A stretch of DNA of 64,000 bases, taken from Fructilactobacillus cliffordii (GTDB taxonomy: Bacteria; Bacillota; Bacilli; Lactobacillales; Lactobacillaceae). The position numbers were made by a program, and so were the translations under genes. The notes beneath the pieces are model-generated. The model worked only from the letters and a program-made list of their open reading frames with translations. It did no database searches and was not told where the DNA came from. The DNA is taken from positions 558,001-622,000 of the forward strand of contig NZ_CP097117.1 of the NCBI RefSeq assembly GCF_024029355.1. Direction: 5' to 3'. Below, in pieces: positions 8,091 through 22,380 of the stretch; within the stretch, counting starts at the first letter, position 1, and the number at the start of each line of letters is the position of its first letter.

Positions 8091-9437
8091 TTAGAGCATG
8101 TCAAGGTAACGGTTTCTTTCCCATTGTGAAACGTTCTGACTGTAAGCCGTCCATTCCATATTCTTCGCATCTAAGAAGTTTTGGTAAATATGGGGACCCA
8201 TAGCGTCTTTCATCATGTCGTCAGTAGCATAGTTTTGTAAAGCATCATGCAACGTGGATGGCAGTTTTTGAATATGGTCTAACTTCAATTCTTCGCCGTC
8301 CATGCTGTAAATGTTCCGGTCAATTGGATCATCCGGCGTAATCTGGTTCTTAATTCCGTCTAACCCAGCCTTTAAAATAGCAGCAACGGCTAAGTATGGG
8401 TTAGCAGATGGATCCACACTCCGTAATTCGAGTCGAGTTCCTTTCCCCCGAGCAATCGGAACCCGTACCATTGGCGACCGGTTAGCACCAGACCAAGCAA
8501 TGTATACGGGAGCTTCAAAGCCCGGTACCAGTCGTTTGTATGAGTTAACCGTTGGGTTGCAGACCGCCGTCAATGCCTTGGCGTGCTTCAATAAACCACC
8601 TAAGAAGTAATAAGCAGTTTGGGAAAGTTGGTCATCCCCATTTTCGTCGAAGAAGGCGTTCTTCCCGTCTTTGTCAAAGAGAGACATGTTCATGTGCATT
8701 CCTGATCCATTGACCCCGTTCAATGGTTTGGGCATAAACGTTGCGTACAATCCGTAACGACGAGCAACCGTCTTAACCACCATCTTGAAAGTTTGAATGT
8801 GGTCAGCCGCCCGAATGGCATCGTCATATTCAAAGTCAATTTCGTGTTGGCCAGGAGCAACTTCGTGGTGAGAAGCTTCCACGTTGAAGCCCATCTTTTC
8901 TAATTCTAGCACCATGTCCCGCCGTACGTTGGCAGCTAAGTCCATCGGAGCTAAGTCAAAGTAGCTACCTTGATCATTTAATTTCTTCGTGGGACGACCA
9001 TTTTCATCCATTTCAAAGAGGAAGAATTCTGGTTCTGGTCCAATGTTAAAGTCACTGAAGCCCATTTCGCGCATTTCTTCTAAGACACGCATCAGGTTGT
9101 TACGAGAATCACCAGCGAATTGTTCACCATCAGCAGTGTGAACACTACAAGTTAAACGAGCAACTTTACCGTGTTCATCACCCCAAGGAAAGACCATCCA
9201 AGTTGATAAATCTGGCTGAAGGTACATGTCACTTTCTTCAATCCGGACAAACCCATCAATTGAAGAACCGTCAAACATAAGCTTGCCGGAAAGGAGTTGT
9301 TCCAATTGGCTAATCGGAACCTCCACGTTTTTTACCGTCCCTAACAAGTCAGTAAACATTAACCGTAAAAAGCGCACATCCTCATCTTTTACCATTTTTC
9401 GAATGTCATCTGGGGTGTACTCAGTTGTTTTGTCCAT
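8091..9437 (-). CDS. glnA: Type I glutamine synthetase
   Basis: Makes glutamine from glutamate, ammonia and ATP as a cytoplasmic dodecamer. The 448-residue length fits the GSI-alpha type of Gram-positive bacteria, which lack adenylylation and are controlled by feedback and GlnR. Visible motifs are [20 protein letters not shown] (N-terminal), [14 protein letters not shown] and [15 protein letters not shown] (metal and ammonia site), and the ATP and glutamate loops [20 protein letters not shown]. It lies 29 nt downstream of glnR in the classical operon, under the GlnR operator upstream of glnR. Start ATG has an AAGGAG site. Confidence 0.97.
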   Translation of the reverse strand: MDKTTEYTPDDIRKMVKDEDVRFLRLMFTDLLGTVKNVEVPISQLEQLLSGKLMFDGSSIDGFVRIEESDMYLQPDLSTWMVFPWGDEHGKVARLTCSVHTADGEQFAGDSRNNLMRVLEEMREMGFSDFNIGPEPEFFLFEMDENGRPTKKLNDQGSYFDLAPMDLAANVRRDMVLELEKMGFNVEASHHEVAPGQHEIDFEYDDAIRAADHIQTFKMVVKTVARRYGLYATFMPKPLNGVNGSGMHMNMSLFDKDGKNAFFDENGDDQLSQTAYYFLGGLLKHAKALTAVCNPTVNSYKRLVPGFEAPVYIAWSGANRSPMVRVPIARGKGTRLELRSVDPSANPYLAVAAILKAGLDGIKNQITPDDPIDRNIYSMDGEELKLDHIQKLPSTLHDALQNYATDDMMKDAMGPHIYQNFLDAKNMEWTAYSQNVSQWERNRYLDML

Positions 9438-9467
9438 ATTCCTACTCCTTCTTCAGCATGTCTTAGA

Positions 9468-9839
9468 TTAAAATTGTGAGTCATCGTTTTGATATAAGCC
9501 GCTGGCCTTTAAGATATCTTTACGCAAGTACTGACGCACTTTCTGGTCGCTAACGCTTTGCTGCTTGGCCGCCTGTTTCTTTGATTGGCGTAAGCGTTGT
9601 TTCTCGTAGACTCGCTTAATTTGCTCGATATTCATGCCCTCATCAAGATAATCTTTGATTTCTAAAATCCGGTCAATATCATTCAACGAGTACAAACGGC
9701 GGTTACTTTCCGTCCGTTCCGAGTTTACTAACCCACTGTCATCGTAATATCTAATCTGGCGAGCCGTGAGTGACGTTAACTTCATCACCGTTCCCATGGG
9801 CAAGACCGCTAAAGATCGTCTTAATTCCTTTTCACTCAT
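9468..9839 (-). CDS. glnR: GlnR, MerR-family nitrogen repressor
   Basis: A 123-residue MerR-type repressor of glutamine synthetase and other nitrogen genes. It is activated for DNA binding by feedback-inhibited glutamine synthetase in bacilli and their relatives. The N-terminal winged helix contains TVMKLTSLTARQIRYYDDSGLV, a typical MerR helix-turn-helix. The short C-terminal tail (about 95-123) carries the autoinhibitory region in the family. I use the ATG at 9839, 8 nt after GAGGAG; a GTG at 9845 is too close to it. A good GlnR box lies 61 bp upstream, so it probably represses its own operon. Confidence 0.94.
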   Translation of the reverse strand: MSEKELRRSLAVLPMGTVMKLTSLTARQIRYYDDSGLVNSERTESNRRLYSLNDIDRILEIKDYLDEGMNIEQIKRVYEKQRLRQSKKQAAKQQSVSDQKVRQYLRKDILKASGLYQNDDSQF

Positions 9840-9863
9840 ATCCACAACTCCTCATTGTCTGCA

Positions 9864-9916
9864 ATCTTAAACTTAAAGTGTCAACTGGTCAACGATTGAT
9901 GTTACGTTTAGTGACA
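9864..9916 (-). promoter_or_regulatory. glnRA promoter with GlnR operator
   Basis: On the minus strand, TGTCA-N7-TAACA at 9900-9916 matches the GlnR consensus TGTNA-N7-TNACA exactly. Eight bases downstream is TTGACC (9887-9892), a 17-bp spacer and TAAGAT (9864-9869). A second TTGACA lies at 9879-9884. The operator sits just upstream of the -35, where it could block polymerase binding. Confidence 0.8.
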
Positions 9917-9922
9917 TAAACT

Positions 9923-9960
9923 AAAAAAGCAGCTTGACATTGAACGTCAAACTGCTTTTC
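9923..9960 (-). terminator. Terminator of the rRNA-tRNA operon
   Basis: AAAAGCAG-T-TTGAC pairs with GTCAA-G-CTGCTTTT and ends in a T run on the minus strand. It lies 14 nt after tRNA-Thr and directly upstream of the GlnR operator. Confidence 0.85.
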
Positions 9961-9973
9961 ACATTAAAATAAG

Positions 9974-10046
9974 TGCCGACTAGAGGATTCGAACCTCCGA
10001 CCTCCGGTTTACGATGCCGATGCTCTACCAACTGAGCTAAGTCGGC
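9974..10046 (-). tRNA. tRNA-Thr(CGU)
   Basis: 73 nt with acceptor stem GCCGACT/AGTCGGC and discriminator A. The loop ATCGTAA puts CGT at positions 34-36. The anticodon stem TCGGC/ACCGG has four pairs (one T-G) and a C-A mismatch next to the loop. All other parts look normal. Last gene of the rRNA operon. Confidence 0.9.
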
Positions 10047-10093
10047 GAAACTAAATTTAATTCCGCGAGTTATCTCGCGAAGATAACTCTAAA

Positions 10094-10166
10094 CTCCGAC
10101 AGGCGGGCTCGAACCGTCGACAACCTGATTAACAGTCAGGTGCTCTACCAACTGAGCTATGTCGGA
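10094..10166 (-). tRNA. tRNA-Asn(GUU)
   Basis: 73 nt, acceptor stem TCCGACA/TGTCGGA, discriminator G. The anticodon stem CCTGA/TCAGG encloses CTGTTAA, giving GTT. It lies 6 nt after the 5S gene and is co-transcribed with it. Confidence 0.95.
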
Positions 10167-10172
10167 ATAATC

Positions 10173-10289
10173 GCGTGGCAACGTCCTATCCTCGCAGGGG
10201 GCGATCCCCCAACTACTTTTGGCGTGCTAAAGCTTAACTGCTGTGTTCGGCATGGGAACAGGTGTATCCTTTAGGCTATCGCCACCACA
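10173..10289 (-). rRNA. rrf: 5S ribosomal RNA
   Basis: The minus strand reads as a Gram-positive 5S rRNA of about 117 nt, starting TGTGGTGGC and containing the conserved CCATGCCGAACACAG segment. The ends TGTGGTGGC and GTTGCCACGC form the terminal helix. End positions are good to a few bases. Confidence 0.95.
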
Positions 10290-10360
10290 CTCTGAGTGAA
10301 CTTCGTTCCCTCAAAACTAGCTAATATTATTTCCTTCCGATTCTACCATTGTACTTTCCT

Positions 10361-15064
<4,704 letters not shown>

Positions 15065-15230
15065 AATGAGAACTTTACTAGCTCTACTTCATTATTTGTT
15101 TCTTAAGCGAATTGACTTCGCAAATGTTTAATTTTTAAACGCTAGTTTAAAAATTCCTTACACTTTTTGTAATCAAAATCTTGTTCAGTTTTCAAAGAAC
15201 TACTCAGCACTGCTCTTCAGTGCATTTATA

Positions 15231-15259
15231 ATAATACGACCTCCACCAATAAAAGTCAA
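15231..15259 (-). promoter_or_regulatory. rRNA operon promoter
   Basis: Minus-strand TTGACT (15254-15259), a 17-bp spacer and TATTAT (15231-15236), followed by A+T-rich sequence and the leader motif GTTCTTTGAAAACTGAACAAG. It lies about 165 bp upstream of 16S. I see only this one strong promoter between pnuC and 16S. Confidence 0.8.
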
Positions 15260-15300
15260 CAATTTCTCATCATTTTTTTACAAATCAAACTAAATAGGTT

Positions 15301-16035
15301 CTAACTAGCAAGCGGCTGTTTGCCAAACCACCGATAAGCACCATAAATTCCGTTCACCAGTTTAATCACTTCGAGCGCCAGCATGGAAGCCGAAGCGGGA
15401 CTCAGAACCTGAAACTGGCGGTACCAAATGATTAGACTAACCACATCCCAAGCAATCCAAATTAACCACTGGGAGCGGTAACCGCCTAGCATTAAAAGCA
15501 TTCCCATGACACTCAACGGTAACAAACAGGCATCTAAATAAATCTGCGTACCGTGTAGCCGTTTACTAAAAAACAGCACGATTAAATAAAGCAATACTAA
15601 TCCAGTAATTACCAACCCAATCTGCCATTTCTTTAGCTTCCGTGGTTGCAAAAAACGCTGTTGCGTTTGCTGCTTTAGTTCCTTTCCCCACCAAAAGATC
15701 CCCAGGGTTTGGGTAACCAGATAATAAAGATTCGTCGCTAAATCACCAATCAAACGATTTTGCCAGTCAATCACTAAAAACAAGAGCGATTCAAAAATGC
15801 CCCAGCTATAGTTTGTAATTTTACCTTCATCACACAACATTAAGTTAATCACGCTAAAAACACTAGCGGCTAACGAGAGCCACCCAATCAGGCTGGTAAA
15901 TTCCCGACTAATTGCAAACACCACTAAGATGATTACTAAGTTAATCGTTAATAGAAGTTTGGTCGCTAATTGTAAATGACGTAGATCAAAGGCATTCTCC
16001 CGCCAGCTAAAGGTTTTTTGAACTGCATCCCACAT
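15301..16035 (-). CDS. pnuC: PnuC-family nicotinamide mononucleoside transporter
   Basis: An integral membrane carrier that brings in nicotinamide riboside-type NAD precursors by facilitated diffusion. The product has about 244 residues with seven or so hydrophobic spans. Family hallmarks are the repeated aromatic motifs around NYSWGIFESLLFLVIDWQNR and WLIWIAWDVVSLIIWYRQF (WxxWxxxD type), and a C-terminal VIKLVNGIYGAYRWF. I chose the ATG at 16035, 8 nt after GGAG; ATG and GTG codons upstream lie too close to that site. It follows lysS with only a terminator-like structure between, so expression may depend on readthrough or attenuation. It complements pncB and nadE by supplying a second NAD precursor route. 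Confidence 0.85.
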   Translation of the reverse strand: MWDAVQKTFSWRENAFDLRHLQLATKLLLTINLVIILVVFAISREFTSLIGWLSLAASVFSVINLMLCDEGKITNYSWGIFESLLFLVIDWQNRLIGDLATNLYYLVTQTLGIFWWGKELKQQTQQRFLQPRKLKKWQIGLVITGLVLLYLIVLFFSKRLHGTQIYLDACLLPLSVMGMLLMLGGYRSQWLIWIAWDVVSLIIWYRQFQVLSPASASMLALEVIKLVNGIYGAYRWFGKQPLAS

Positions 16036-16054
16036 TGACATCACTCCATCTTTT

Positions 16055-16100
16055 TTAAGGTAAACAAAAAACCCTTTAAGTTTACCTTAAAGAGTTTCGT
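16055..16100 (-). promoter_or_regulatory. lysS terminator with an overlapping alternative hairpin before pnuC
   Basis: Hairpin 1 on the minus strand pairs AAACTCTTTAAG (16086-16097) with CTTAAAGGGTTT (16069-16080), 12 bp, followed by TTTTTT-type sequence: a standard terminator for lysS. Hairpin 2 pairs TTAAGGTAAAC (16080-16090) with GTTTACCTTAA (16055-16065), 11 perfect bp. The two share bases and cannot form together. Hairpin 2 would remove the terminator. Confidence 0.75.
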
Positions 16101-16117
16101 TTTCATACTAATTTTAC

Positions 16118-17659
<1,542 letters not shown>

Positions 17660-17692
17660 CTAAATAACTAGTTCAATTTTAACATAGACCAA

Positions 17693-18715
17693 TTAACCTT
17701 GTACGGCCGCCTGGCGTTTTTTCTGCCGAGCTTCTGTCTTAGCCACAAAATCATCCATAATTTGAATCATTTCGGCCTCGGTATCTGCACTCGTCAGTGC
17801 AACCTTGGTCCGTGCGGAGTGCGACAGCCCCTTGAGGTAGTAGGGAGCGTGCCCTCGGAATTGATGGGCACCCACGTATTCACCCTTGAGATCTACAAGC
17901 CGGTGCAAATGTTCCTTAGCCACCGTCATTTGTTCCTCTACTCCAGGTTTGGGTAAAATTTCACCCGTTTCTAGGTAGTGATTCATCTGGGTCAGAATCC
18001 ATGGATTTCCTTCAACGGCTCGCGCCATCATAACGGCGGTCGCCCCGACTTCATCTAGCATCTGTTTGGCCATTTGCGGAGTCGTCACATCCCCGTTTCC
18101 AATAAATGGAATCGTTAAGGCATCTGAAACTTCCTTCAAAATTTCCCAGTTAGCGTGTCCCCGGTACATTTGTTCTCGGGTCCGACCGTGCATGGCCACG
18201 GTCGACGCGCCGGCCTTTTCAGCTGCTAGTGCGTTTTGCACAGCGTAGATATGATCATCATCCCAACCAGTCCGCATTTTGACCGTGACGGGTTTGCTAA
18301 CGGCAGCCGTTACGGCTGACACCATCTCGTACACTTTATCCGGATTTAAGAGCCACCGCGCTCCCGCTTCACACTTAATGACCTTGTTTACCGGGCACCC
18401 CATGTTGATGTCAATGATATCGGCTGCCGTTTTTTGATCAATAAACTTGGCTGCTTCCACCAGCGTTTTCTGATCTCCACCAAAGATTTGAATGCTCATG
18501 GGGTGTTCTTCAGCTTCCACGTTGGTCATATCCAACGTTTTCTGGTTCTTAAACATGATTCCCTTGTCAGAAATCATTTCACAAACGACCAGTCCGGCTC
18601 CAAATTTCTTACAGATAACCCGAAAGGCTGAGTTAGTAACTCCTGCCATTGGCGCCACTACCAATGGATTATCAATTTGCACGTTTCCAATTTCCCAACT
18701 GCGGTCTTTACTCAT
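17693..18715 (-). CDS. dusB: tRNA-dihydrouridine synthase
   Basis: An FMN-dependent enzyme that reduces specific uridines in tRNA to dihydrouridine. About 340 residues forming a TIM barrel then a helical tRNA-binding domain. Key parts are VAPMAGVTNSAFRVICKKFGAG (FMN site), IDINMGCPVNKVIKCEAGARWLL with the catalytic Cys in MGCP, and VKMRTGWDDDH. I take the ATG at 18715 with AGGGTGG just upstream; it overlaps the end of hslO by 8 nt, so translation is probably coupled. Confidence 0.94.
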   Translation of the reverse strand: MSKDRSWEIGNVQIDNPLVVAPMAGVTNSAFRVICKKFGAGLVVCEMISDKGIMFKNQKTLDMTNVEAEEHPMSIQIFGGDQKTLVEAAKFIDQKTAADIIDINMGCPVNKVIKCEAGARWLLNPDKVYEMVSAVTAAVSKPVTVKMRTGWDDDHIYAVQNALAAEKAGASTVAMHGRTREQMYRGHANWEILKEVSDALTIPFIGNGDVTTPQMAKQMLDEVGATAVMMARAVEGNPWILTQMNHYLETGEILPKPGVEEQMTVAKEHLHRLVDLKGEYVGAHQFRGHAPYYLKGLSHSARTKVALTSADTEAEMIQIMDDFVAKTEARQKKRQAAVQG

Positions 18716-19616
18716 GATTGCCACCCTTTGCTTGCTTGTTCAAAATGTTTACTAAATCATCTTCAGAAAAATCATATTTAGTGCCACAGAAATTGCAAAC
18801 CACTTCAGCACCGTGATCCTCATCAATAATTTCTTGCAGGTCTTTGCGACCAATTCCGGCCAACCGTTGTGCAAATTTTTCTTTAGAACAATCACAGTAA
18901 AAGGAAACCGGCAAATGTTGTAAAATTTTCACGTTTTCTGCACCAAAGATGACGTCAATCAAGTGTTCCGGATTACCATATTCCTTTAAGGTGATTGCAA
19001 TTCCAGGAAGGGTCTTCAAGCGTTTTTCTAATTTTTCAATCGCATCTTCGTCCGCACCCGGCATTGTTTGAATCAGGTAACCACCGGCTACTTCCACTTC
19101 ATTTTGTTCATTAATTTCCACGGAGACCCCGAGCGCCGATGGGATCTGTTCTGACTTAGCCAAGTAGTAAGCAAAATCGTCGCCAATTTTGCCGCTCACT
19201 AACGGCACACTACTAGAATACGGTTCTGTACCGCCAAGGTTCTTTAACACTTCTAAGAAACCGTCGGTACCGACTCCAGCAGCGACGTCAATTTCACCAT
19301 CGTTCAACCGGGGTAGATCAATATCAGGGTGCTGAACATAACCCTTAACGTGACCGGCCGCATCAGCATCAATCAACATCCCGCCGACCGGTCCCTGACC
19401 GTTCAAACGAATTGTCATCCCTTCTTTTCCCTTTAAAGCTGAGTTGGCCAGCAATAAACTAGCCACTAACGTTCGTCCCAGCGCTACCGCTGAGGTACTT
19501 TGCAAGTGATGTGCTTGCTGTGCCGTTTTCACTACATCCGTTGCGTTCACAGCTAAAACCCGAAAGTTTTGGTCGTTCGTAAGGGCTTTAACTAATTGAT
19601 CTTTTGTATTTGGCAT
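18708..19616 (-). CDS. hslO: Hsp33 redox-regulated chaperonin
   Basis: A holdase chaperone activated by oxidation. The 302-residue product has an N-terminal chaperone domain and a C-terminal zinc switch with the four expected cysteines in CDCSKEKF and CNFCGTKYDF. Oxidation releases zinc and exposes the client site. The start at 19616 has GGAGG 7 nt upstream; frames extending to 19670 are not supported by a ribosome site. It lies after ftsH and overlaps dusB. Confidence 0.95.
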   Translation of the reverse strand: MPNTKDQLVKALTNDQNFRVLAVNATDVVKTAQQAHHLQSTSAVALGRTLVASLLLANSALKGKEGMTIRLNGQGPVGGMLIDADAAGHVKGYVQHPDIDLPRLNDGEIDVAAGVGTDGFLEVLKNLGGTEPYSSSVPLVSGKIGDDFAYYLAKSEQIPSALGVSVEINEQNEVEVAGGYLIQTMPGADEDAIEKLEKRLKTLPGIAITLKEYGNPEHLIDVIFGAENVKILQHLPVSFYCDCSKEKFAQRLAGIGRKDLQEIIDEDHGAEVVCNFCGTKYDFSEDDLVNILNKQAKGGNHE

Positions 19617-19651
19617 AATTATTCCTCCATCAAAATAGTTTTTAGCTTGAT

Positions 19652-19692
19652 GCGAAAAGAGCGCAAGCATTTCTGCTTACGTTCTTCATCGC
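19652..19692 (-). other. Long imperfect hairpin in the ftsH-hslO gap
   Basis: Just after the ftsH stop the minus strand can fold GCGATGAAGAACGTAAGCA against TGCTTGCGCTCTTTTCGC around a GAAA tetraloop, with one or two mismatches. No T tract follows, so it is not a standard terminator. It may be an RNA processing or stability element. Confidence 0.5.
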
Positions 19693-19693
19693 A

Positions 19694-21769
19694 CTATTCA
19701 TCATTAGAATCGTCATCGCCATGAATGGTGATGTCATCATCATGTTTGATTTCATTGTTCAATTCATGAGCTTCCTGATTTTCCTTTGTTGTTGCCTTAC
19801 GTTCGGCTTCCGTAAAGGTTTCACTTTCGTTTTCAGGAGCTTCATCTTCTGCCGGCATCTTCCCAGTCTTGTACAAGCTTAGAATTTGCTTTTCGTCTAA
19901 CGTTTCGTACTTCAAGAGGGCGTCGGCAATCGCCTTGTGTTGTTCACGGTGTTCCGAAATAATCTTCTTGGCCATCTGGTGTCCTTCATCGGTAAAGTGC
20001 TTAACTTCTTCATCGATGGCGTTAGCCGTTTCCTGCGAGTACTTCGGTGCCGCATATGGATCAGCATTCGGATCTTCTAACGCAACTGTTCCCAGTTTAT
20101 CGGTCATCCCGTACTGGGTCACCATAGCCCGGGCAATTTGGGTTGCCTGCTGGAAGTCATTGGATGCTCCAGAGGATTCGGAATCAAAGATGATTTCTTC
20201 AGCACTCCGGCCCCCCATCATTCCGGCAATTTGTTCCATGGCGTCCTTCTTAGACAACAATTGTTGGTCTTCTTTAGGGAGCATGATGGCATACCCACCA
20301 GCGCGACCCCGTGGGACAATCGTAACCTTGTGGACGACCCGAGCGTCGTTTAAGACCAGCCCCACAATCGTGTGACCGGCTTCGTGGTTGGCCACCACTT
20401 CTCGTTCGTGTTGACTGATGACCCGGTTCCGTTTAGCTGGTCCGGCAATTACCCGATCTTCCGCTTCATCTAAGTCGGCAGCGGTGATTTCAGAACTATT
20501 CCGTCGTGCCGCTAGCAAGGCCGCTTCGTTTAAAAGGTTAGCTAAGTCAGCCCCCACGAAACCAGGCGTTTGCTTGGCAATTTCTTTTAAGTCAACGTCC
20601 TTAGCCATTGGCTTATCTTTGGAATGAACCTTTAAGATAGCCTCTCGGCCGCGCACGTCTGGTTGACCTACGAGAATCTTTCGGTCAAATCGACCGGGAC
20701 GAGTTAAGGCTGGATCAAGAACGTCAGACCGGTTGGTAGCAGCCATCACGATGACTCCTTCATTTCCAGAGAATCCATCCATTTCCACCAGTAACTGGTT
20801 CAAAGTCTGTTCCCGTTCGTCATGACCGCCACCCATGCCATTCCCACGGCGACGGCCTACTGCATCAATTTCATCAATAAAGATGATTGCTGGTGCTGAT
20901 TTCTTGGCTTCCGAAAATAAGTCCCGCACCCGGCTTGCACCGACCCCGACGAACATTTCTACGAAGTCAGAACCAGATAGAGAGTAGAACGGCACACCAG
21001 CTTCACCGGCAACTGCTTTAGCCAGTAAAGTTTTCCCCGTTCCGGGAGGTCCCTCTAGTAAGACCCCTTTGGGAATCGTAGCTCCCAAACTAGTAAATTT
21101 CTTCGGATCCTTTAAGAATTCAACCACTTCAACCAGTTCTTGTTTTTCTTCATCTTCACCAGCCACGTCCTTAAAGCGAACCTTGCTTTCAACTGGCTTA
21201 GCTTTGGTCTTGCCGACCTTCATCACGCCACCAGGGCCACCGGCACCACCACCAGCCTGTTTCATCATCATGTAAAACAAGTAAATGAAGATTAACAGGG
21301 GTAAAACAGAAACAATTAGGTTAATCCAAAACCCACTCGACTGCGTGGGTTTTGCGTTCACCTTCACGTTATGTTGTTGGGCAACGCTATTAACCTCTTT
21401 AACGGTTGAATCACTCTTCACCAACGTCGTGGTAAAATTCTTGACCTTTACGCTAGCTTGATCAGATTTCTCCAATCCCTTTTTGGTTACCGTAAATGAA
21501 GGAAGTCCCCCCGATGTGGCTACTTTAGCCTTTTGGGGCTTCCGATATTGTCCGGTTACCTTGTAAATTCCATCTGCCGATTCAATGTTAAAGTTACTTA
21601 CTTTATCGGACTTCAAGTCCTTCATGAACTGGCTAGACTCAATTTTTTGGGATTTTGGTCCATTGCTGGTGCTGCCACCGGTAGCAAACAGGACAACCCC
21701 CATCGCTAACACAAAAGCAATGATATAAAACAGACTACTTCTAAAAAGTCCATTTTTATTATTTTTCAT
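19694..21769 (-). CDS. ftsH: ATP-dependent zinc metalloprotease FtsH
   Basis: Membrane-anchored AAA+ protease that degrades membrane and regulatory proteins. It has 691 residues: transmembrane segment about 10-30, extracytoplasmic domain to about 147, second span about 148-168, AAA module with Walker A GPPGTGKT (240-247) and Walker [12 protein letters not shown] (about 295-305), second region of homology ending TRPGRFDRK, and the zinc site HEAGH (462-466). The acidic C-terminal tail (about 640-691) is variable in the family. GGAGG precedes the ATG. It lies between hpt and hslO in the standard order. Confidence 0.97.
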   Translation of the reverse strand: MKNNKNGLFRSSLFYIIAFVLAMGVVLFATGGSTSNGPKSQKIESSQFMKDLKSDKVSNFNIESADGIYKVTGQYRKPQKAKVATSGGLPSFTVTKKGLEKSDQASVKVKNFTTTLVKSDSTVKEVNSVAQQHNVKVNAKPTQSSGFWINLIVSVLPLLIFIYLFYMMMKQAGGGAGGPGGVMKVGKTKAKPVESKVRFKDVAGEDEEKQELVEVVEFLKDPKKFTSLGATIPKGVLLEGPPGTGKTLLAKAVAGEAGVPFYSLSGSDFVEMFVGVGASRVRDLFSEAKKSAPAIIFIDEIDAVGRRRGNGMGGGHDEREQTLNQLLVEMDGFSGNEGVIVMAATNRSDVLDPALTRPGRFDRKILVGQPDVRGREAILKVHSKDKPMAKDVDLKEIAKQTPGFVGADLANLLNEAALLAARRNSSEITAADLDEAEDRVIAGPAKRNRVISQHEREVVANHEAGHTIVGLVLNDARVVHKVTIVPRGRAGGYAIMLPKEDQQLLSKKDAMEQIAGMMGGRSAEEIIFDSESSGASNDFQQATQIARAMVTQYGMTDKLGTVALEDPNADPYAAPKYSQETANAIDEEVKHFTDEGHQMAKKIISEHREQHKAIADALLKYETLDEKQILSLYKTGKMPAEDEAPENESETFTEAERKATTKENQEAHELNNEIKHDDDITIHGDDDSNDE

Positions 21770-21837
21770 TTGTGTCCTCCAATTTGATTAAATTAACATA
21801 CAAAATCTTATCACTTTTTGAAATGAGAAACGACTGA

Positions 21838-22380
21838 TTAATCTTGATAAATTTCCGGCTTCAAAATTCCCACGTATGGTAAATTACGATACTTACCTTG
21901 GTAGTCTAGTCCATAGCCCACCAAAAATTCGTTGGGAACGTTAAAACCGACGTAATCGGCCTGTATCCCTTCAACCTGCCGAGCCTCTGGCTTATCCATT
22001 AACATGCAAACCCGCACCGAAGCAGCGCCCCGTTTTTTCAGCAGTTCCTTCAGATAAGCTAACGTGTGCCCGGTATCAACGATATCATCAATCAGGAGGA
22101 CGTCGCGGTCGGACACGTCTTCATCAATGTCTTTCACCATTTGAATATCACCACTGGACTGCGTGCCCCCGTGGTAACTAGATACGTCAATAAAGTCGAT
22201 ATCCATGTACAAATCCATCTGCTTAATTAAATCTGCCGTAAAGGGAACGGCCCCCTTTAAAACACAGATCACTAAGGGTTTTTTGCCTTGGTAATCCCGG
22301 GTCAGTTGCTGCCCGAGCCGTTGGCAGGCGTCTTGAATCTTTTGTTCACTATACAAAATGGTTTGGATATCGTCGTTCAT
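21838..22380 (-). CDS. hpt: Hypoxanthine phosphoribosyltransferase
   Basis: Salvages hypoxanthine (and guanine) with PRPP to IMP or GMP. The 180-residue product has the PRPP-binding motif VLLIDDIVDTGHTLAYL and the C-terminal base-binding segment YVGFNVPNEFLVGYGLDY. The start at 22380 follows AAAGG. Its first 32 nt overlap the 3' end of tilS in another frame, a strong sign of co-translation; tilS-hpt-ftsH is a conserved order in Firmicutes. Confidence 0.96.
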   Translation of the reverse strand: MNDDIQTILYSEQKIQDACQRLGQQLTRDYQGKKPLVICVLKGAVPFTADLIKQMDLYMDIDFIDVSSYHGGTQSSGDIQMVKDIDEDVSDRDVLLIDDIVDTGHTLAYLKELLKKRGAASVRVCMLMDKPEARQVEGIQADYVGFNVPNEFLVGYGLDYQGKYRNLPYVGILKPEIYQD

